From Bacilli bacterium (lineage in GTDB: Bacteria; Bacillota_I; Bacilli_A; RF39; UBA660), in contig JAILLM010000175.1 in assembly GCA_024693165.1 (NCBI GenBank), forward strand, positions 1 through 9,627: a DNA stretch of 9,627 bases. The letters run 5' to 3'. Below the pieces are notes generated by a model, which was given only the letters and a program-made list of their open reading frames with translations, made no database searches and had not been told where the DNA came from. This document shows positions 6,656 through 9,627 of the stretch, piece after piece. A program made the translations under genes and the position numbers. How positions within the stretch are numbered: the first letter of the stretch is position 1; every line of letters starts with the position of its first letter.

Positions 6656-7462
6656 ATGAAGGAATTAAGCGACGAATATTCTTATATTAAAGATATAGAT
6701 GAAAGGTATCGCTTCAGTGAAACTGAAGAAGGTTTGATTATTAAAAGACTTTTATCTATGTATTTAAAAGAGAAACAAAAAAATCTTGAATACAAAGAAA
6801 AGATTATTGAAAAAGATAAAGAAATCAATAAAGTTAAAAAAGATTCATTAAGAGATAAACTTACAGGTTTATACAATAGAAAAGGAATATTTGAATACTT
6901 TAAAGATACTTTTGCTAATGATACTGCAATAAATCATATTAATGATTTTTCTTTAGTAGCAATTGATTTAGATCATTTTAAATCTATTAATGATACATAT
7001 GGTCACAATGTTGGTGATGATGCATTAAAGATTGTTTCTGAAGGTATGATTAGACACTTTAAGAAAAGTGATTTATTAGATCGAGATGGTGGAGATGAAT
7101 TCATTGTTGTAGTTAAAGACTGTGATTTACCTGTTCTTATGTATAAAGCAAATTTAATGAGCAAATATATTACTGAAAGTATTCATAAAGATTTGCATTA
7201 TAAATATGATGAATTTGGTAATCGTATTGAAAGACCACACGATTATACAATCTCTTTTGGAGTGAGGGAGATGGATTTATCAAAACTGATAGGTAATAAA
7301 ACTATTGAGGAGTTTAAGCAATGGTTTAGAGATGCTGATAAAGATGAATTAATTAAAAATGAGTGTATTCAACAATTTGAAGAATGGTTTAAGGGTGAAA
7401 AAGAATATGCTGATGTTGAATTATATAATCAAAAGGAAGAACATCATTCAGTAAGAAGATAA
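6656..7462 (+). CDS. GGDEF-domain diguanylate cyclase (cytoplasmic)
   Basis: A 268-aa protein predicted to make cyclic di-GMP from two GTP. Residues ~1-65 are helical, with a charged coiled-coil stretch (36-62) likely to mediate dimerisation; no membrane segment or known sensor domain is seen. The GGDEF domain starts at DKLTGLYNRKG (67-77). IDLDHFKSINDTYGH (103-117) supplies metal-binding Asp104 and Asn112. The active site is RDGGDEF (143-149), fully canonical. The allosteric inhibitory RxxD is KKSD (136-139), so product inhibition may be weak. ISFGV (199-203) and the closing ADxxLYxxK helix (252-260) are present but about 48 residues apart, with a duplicated FxxWF helix between them. First gene of a probable four-gene operon; the start is ATG 6656 rather than GTG 6647, on ribosome-binding-site spacing. 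Confidence 0.9.
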   Translation: MKELSDEYSYIKDIDERYRFSETEEGLIIKRLLSMYLKEKQKNLEYKEKIIEKDKEINKVKKDSLRDKLTGLYNRKGIFEYFKDTFANDTAINHINDFSLVAIDLDHFKSINDTYGHNVGDDALKIVSEGMIRHFKKSDLLDRDGGDEFIVVVKDCDLPVLMYKANLMSKYITESIHKDLHYKYDEFGNRIERPHDYTISFGVREMDLSKLIGNKTIEEFKQWFRDADKDELIKNECIQQFEEWFKGEKEYADVELYNQKEEHHSVRR

Positions 7463-7481
7463 TAATTTTAAGGAGACTTCA

Positions 7482-7730
7482 ATGAAATATAGAATTTATG
7501 AAATTGAAGGATCGTTTTATAATAGCGTGAGTGATAAATTATTTGAATGTGTAGTTAACAAAGAAATAATTTATGAACCTTCTTTATTTGTTAAGAAGGG
7601 TGTAATAAAAAAAGCAGTACTTGATGGTACTAAATTAAAAGTATATGTAAGTGAGGGGTTATTTTATCCTTGCTTAATAATAATATTTTTTGTATTCTTA
7701 ATACTATGTACTATTATTACGTTTACATAG
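7482..7730 (+). CDS. Small tail-anchored membrane protein, unknown function
   Basis: An 82-aa protein with no recognised family. Residues 1-60 are polar with alternating hydrophobic residues (beta-like, slightly basic). Residues ~61-82 form one very hydrophobic helix rich in Ile, Phe and Leu, ending two residues after Ile80, as in tail-anchored proteins. It should sit in the membrane with most of its mass on one side, probably the cytoplasm. Two Cys (64, 76) lie in or by the helix. A good ribosome-binding site, AAGGAG (7470-7475), is 6 nt before ATG. It lies 19 nt after the GGDEF gene with no terminator between, and its stop overlaps the next gene's AGGAGGT, so it belongs to the operon. Confidence 0.8.
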   Translation: MKYRIYEIEGSFYNSVSDKLFECVVNKEIIYEPSLFVKKGVIKKAVLDGTKLKVYVSEGLFYPCLIIIFFVFLILCTIITFT

Positions 7731-7739
7731 GAGGTATTT

Positions 7740-8249
7740 ATGGAAAATATTAATTTTGATGATTATAAAGGCGTTTTCTTTGAAAACGGTGAAGTAGTAT
7801 TTAAAGGTGAAAAAGATGATGAATCAGTGCCTGAAGAAAAACGAAAAACACATGGTGATATTATTGAACAATATATCGATATGAAAATGGAAAGTGATGA
7901 ATTTAAAGATAATCCTTATTTAATTAGATTAAAGAATTGTAATGCAAATATTGCTATGGCAGCTCAAGTATTATTTTTTACTAATGCTGTTGTTGTATTA
8001 AATACCGGAGCTGGTTCATATTTATTATTTAGAGAAGATATTGATCCAAAAGATTTAGATATAATTAAATATTACAAGGATGATATTGAATCATTAGGTA
8101 TATGTCAAATATCTAAGATTGCCTTATTTGATGATCCGGCTGGTTCTCTTATTTTTGATGTACCTATCGAAAATGATGATGATACATTGCCTTTAGATAT
8201 TAGATTAGATAATTATTTTGCACAAAGAAAAGGTAAAGGAAGAAAATAG
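7740..8249 (+). CDS. Acidic protein of unknown function
   Basis: A 169-aa soluble protein that I do not recognise. The N-terminal ~60 residues are highly charged (EKDDESVPEEKRK at 24-36). The centre holds a conserved-looking core: NCNANIAMAAQVLFF (66-80), then VVVLNTGAGSYLLF (84-97), which could be a helix plus a beta-hairpin. IDPKDLDIIKYYKDDIESLG (101-120) is helical. A hydrophobic stretch DDPAGSLIFDVP (131-142) precedes an acidic patch (ENDDD) and a basic tail (KGKGRK). No membrane segment or catalytic signature is evident. AGGAGGT (7729-7735) overlaps the previous stop and is 4 nt before ATG. The stop is immediately followed by the next gene's ATG with no gap, indicating translational coupling with the DNA-binding protein and hinting that the two may act together. 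Confidence 0.82.
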   Translation: MENINFDDYKGVFFENGEVVFKGEKDDESVPEEKRKTHGDIIEQYIDMKMESDEFKDNPYLIRLKNCNANIAMAAQVLFFTNAVVVLNTGAGSYLLFREDIDPKDLDIIKYYKDDIESLGICQISKIALFDDPAGSLIFDVPIENDDDTLPLDIRLDNYFAQRKGKGRK

Positions 8250-8705
8250 ATGGCTAATAAATTAACTGAAGAGGAAAGGTTAGAAAGAATTAAATTAGTT
8301 GGTGAATATTATACTAATACTGAAAATGCATCTGTAAGATCCACAGTTGAATATTTTAAAAAGAATAATATGGATATTTCAGTAGCTACTGTTTCTAAGT
8401 ACATTGAGTTATATAAAAAGTTATATCCTCAATATGCTAAGAAAGTAGATGAAGTTATTGAATCTAGAACACCTAAAACAGTAGAGGATAATGAAATAAG
8501 AGAAAGAGTATTAATGGAAGCTAAGATGATTCTTGAAGGATATACTATTGAACAAATTTCTGAATTAACTGATACTGAATATTGGGTAGTTTATAGAGAT
8601 TTAGGACAAAGACTTCAAAAAGTTGATATAGAGTTATTTGCTGCTGTATGTACTATTATGAATCAAAACTCTTTAGAAAATTTAATTCCTAAGAAAAATA
8701 ATTAG
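8250..8705 (+). CDS. Tandem helix-turn-helix protein, SpoIIID-like twice over
   Basis: A 151-aa predicted DNA-binding protein. SpoIIID, the mother-cell sporulation regulator, is normally ~80-95 aa with one HTH. Here residues ~8-72 resemble it: ENASVRSTVEYF (25-36) for TVRxIAKEF, ISVATVSKYI (43-52) for VSKSTVHKDL, and YPQYAKKVDEVI (59-70) for NPDLANEVKEIL. Residues ~84-145 resemble it again: YTIEQISELT (98-107), EYWVVYRDLGQRL (110-122) for STVHKDLTERL, and VDIELFAAVCTIMNQNSLENL (125-145, read as two stretches) for the C-terminal helix. This is recalled family similarity by eye. The start abuts the upstream stop, with AAAGGAAG just before it. It is the last gene of the operon and may autoregulate it. 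Whether it has a sporulation role is unknown. Confidence 0.72.
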   Translation: MANKLTEEERLERIKLVGEYYTNTENASVRSTVEYFKKNNMDISVATVSKYIELYKKLYPQYAKKVDEVIESRTPKTVEDNEIRERVLMEAKMILEGYTIEQISELTDTEYWVVYRDLGQRLQKVDIELFAAVCTIMNQNSLENLIPKKNN

Positions 8706-8715
8706 TAAAATAGAT

Positions 8716-8742
8716 AAAGTTATCATGTAGATAACTTTTTTT
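8716..8742 (+). terminator. Rho-independent terminator of the GGDEF operon
   Basis: A perfect 9-bp stem, AAAGTTATC (8716-8724) with GATAACTTT (8730-8738), closes a 5-nt ATGTA loop. Seven T (8736-8742) follow, partly inside the stem. It lies 11 bases after the stop of the HTH gene. Confidence 0.9.
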
Positions 8743-8744
8743 AT

Positions 8745-8753
8745 TGGTATTAT
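8745..8753 (+). promoter_or_regulatory. Extended -10 promoter of the Mbeg1-like gene
   Basis: TGG-TATTAT is one mismatch from the extended -10 seen before the GGDEF gene. A start near 8760 gives a ~20-nt leader containing GGGTGAT (8770-8776). A TATAAT at 8763-8768 is an alternative, but it would start transcription about 5 nt before the ATG and lose the ribosome-binding site. Confidence 0.5.
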
Positions 8754-8768
8754 ATGATATCATATAAT
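8749..8768. repeat. Perfect 20-bp palindrome over the promoter
   Basis: ATTATATGATATCATATAAT is its own reverse complement, with all ten base pairs matching around a centre between 8758 and 8759. It covers the -10 and predicted start site of the downstream gene, a typical operator position. It also carries TATAAT outward on both strands. The factor that would bind it is unknown. Confidence 0.6.
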
Positions 8769-8779
8769 TGGGTGATAAT

Positions 8780-9627
8780 ATGAAAGATAATTATTTTAAG
8801 TATATCGAATATTATGGTAATTATTCTTTTAGTCAAATTAAGATAAATGAAATAGATTATCTTCTTTTTGCTACACTTTCATATTTACCAAATGTTACCA
8901 TCAAAGATGGTATTAGTTTAAAAGCTCTAGGTGATAAAGTATTATCACTTGATGAATCTAAAATATTTGGGACAATGAGTCCTAAGGCGATAGATTTATT
9001 AAAAGTTATGTATAATAAAAAGAGATATAAAAATATTAGAGTATATAAAATAGTTAAAGAGTGTACTAGTACTATTCAATTTGGTGCTATTAGTTTTAGA
9101 TATAAGAATAATTTAATTGTTTCTTATGAAGGTACTAATAATGCTATGTCTGGTTGGATTGAGAATTTTAAACTAGTAAGTACTTTTCCAACTATCACTC
9201 AAGAAAAAGGATTGGATTATTTATATAAAGTAGTTAAACCTATCGATAAAAATATTTATTTGATTGGACATTCTAAGGGTGGTAATACTGCACTTATAAG
9301 TGCATATTTAGCCAAGTCTAGTGTATTTAATAGGATAAAGAGAGTTTATAATTTTGATGGACCTGGATTTAGAAGAGAAGAGTTTAATACTCCTAGATTT
9401 AAAGAAGTTAATATGAAGACTACTAACTATTTACCAGATGGTTCTTTAGTTGGAATTCTTCTATTTAATAAAAAGTATAATTATTTTAAAACTAACGGAA
9501 TTATATATCAAAAACATTATCCATTTAATTGGGTTATGTATGGTGGATTCTTTGAAAAAGCAGAACTTATAAACAGTTCTAAATCATTTAAAGAAAGATT
9601 AGATAATGCAATTAATAAAGTTAATTA
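8780..9627 (+). CDS. Mbeg1-like (DUF2974) alpha/beta hydrolase, 3' truncated
   Basis: An open frame from ATG 8780 to the window edge gives 282 residues with no stop. It begins with the family-like opening YYGNYSFSQIKINEIDYLLFATLSYL (10-35, in part), where these proteins have a 'sF.evD.lvla.lsYl' pattern. The nucleophile elbow is IGHSKGGN (162-169), with Ser165. FDGPGF (192-197), YLPDGSLVGILL (217-228) and YQKHYPFNW (243-251) match the family's DGPG, S-x-x-G-M-L-L and QHDPFxW blocks; Asp220 or Asp193 and His246 would complete the triad. These are predicted cytoplasmic lipase/esterase-type hydrolases, common in Firmicutes and mostly without known substrates. There is no signal peptide. The gene has its own promoter after the GGDEF-operon terminator. 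Only a short C-terminal part is missing. Confidence 0.85.
   Translation, partial: MKDNYFKYIEYYGNYSFSQIKINEIDYLLFATLSYLPNVTIKDGISLKALGDKVLSLDESKIFGTMSPKAIDLLKVMYNKKRYKNIRVYKIVKECTSTIQFGAISFRYKNNLIVSYEGTNNAMSGWIENFKLVSTFPTITQEKGLDYLYKVVKPIDKNIYLIGHSKGGNTALISAYLAKSSVFNRIKRVYNFDGPGFRREEFNTPRFKEVNMKTTNYLPDGSLVGILLFNKKYNYFKTNGIIYQKHYPFNWVMYGGFFEKAELINSSKSFKERLDNAINKVN

Noticed and set aside
6682..6876. Minus-strand 64-codon open frame opposite the GGDEF coiled coil
   Set aside because: Ser/Leu/Ile-rich shadow of Lys/Glu-rich coding sequence; no start signals.
8763..8768. TATAAT as the main -10 of the Mbeg1-like gene
   Set aside because: Transcription would begin about 5 nt before the ATG, losing GGGTGAT; the TGG-TATTAT box at 8745-8753 fits better, though dual starts are not excluded.

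Overview
The window is AT-rich, gene-dense bacterial DNA with clear Shine-Dalgarno sites, short intergenic gaps and hairpin-plus-T-run terminators. Codon choice (TTA for Leu, AGA for Arg), a SpoIIID-like regulator and a Mbeg1-like hydrolase suggest a low-GC Gram-positive, probably an uncultured gut lineage on the Bacilli/Erysipelotrichia/RF39 side. That placement is an inference. No in-frame TGA occurs in any gene, as stop or as Trp, so the genetic code cannot be settled here (every Trp is TGG).

Layout. (1) 1-704: the 3' end of an unidentified gene, then a nitroreductase-family flavoprotein whose stop codon lies inside its own terminator hairpin. (2) 756-2603: a cytoplasmic GH13 alpha-glucan hydrolase of neopullulanase/cyclomaltodextrinase type. 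It converges on (3) an MgtA-type P-type ATPase on the minus strand (2662-5220), and the two share a compound bidirectional terminator. (4) Divergent from the ATPase, 5337-6584 encodes a single-pass membrane protein with a Pro/Ala/Thr-rich N-terminal region and a large outer domain of unknown fold. (5) 6656-8705 is a compact four-gene operon: a GGDEF diguanylate cyclase, an 82-aa tail-anchored membrane protein, a 169-aa acidic protein of unknown function, and a DNA-binding protein that looks like two SpoIIID-type domains in tandem. (6) After a terminator and a perfect 20-bp palindrome at the promoter, a Mbeg1-like (DUF2974) alpha/beta hydrolase runs off the right end.

The genes do not form one known pathway. 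The amylase is ordinary carbohydrate metabolism and the ATPase is ion transport. The most interesting unit is the four-gene operon, which places a predicted c-di-GMP synthase with two orphan proteins and an unusual double-HTH regulator. The other strong points are (a) an ATPase whose membrane ion-site residues differ from canonical MgtA at four positions (one Glu to Ser, three Asn to Asp) and (b) a 10-base sequence shared by a terminator arm and the next gene's ribosome-binding site, so that one upstream arm could pair with either. No CRISPR array, tRNA, rRNA or mobile element was seen.
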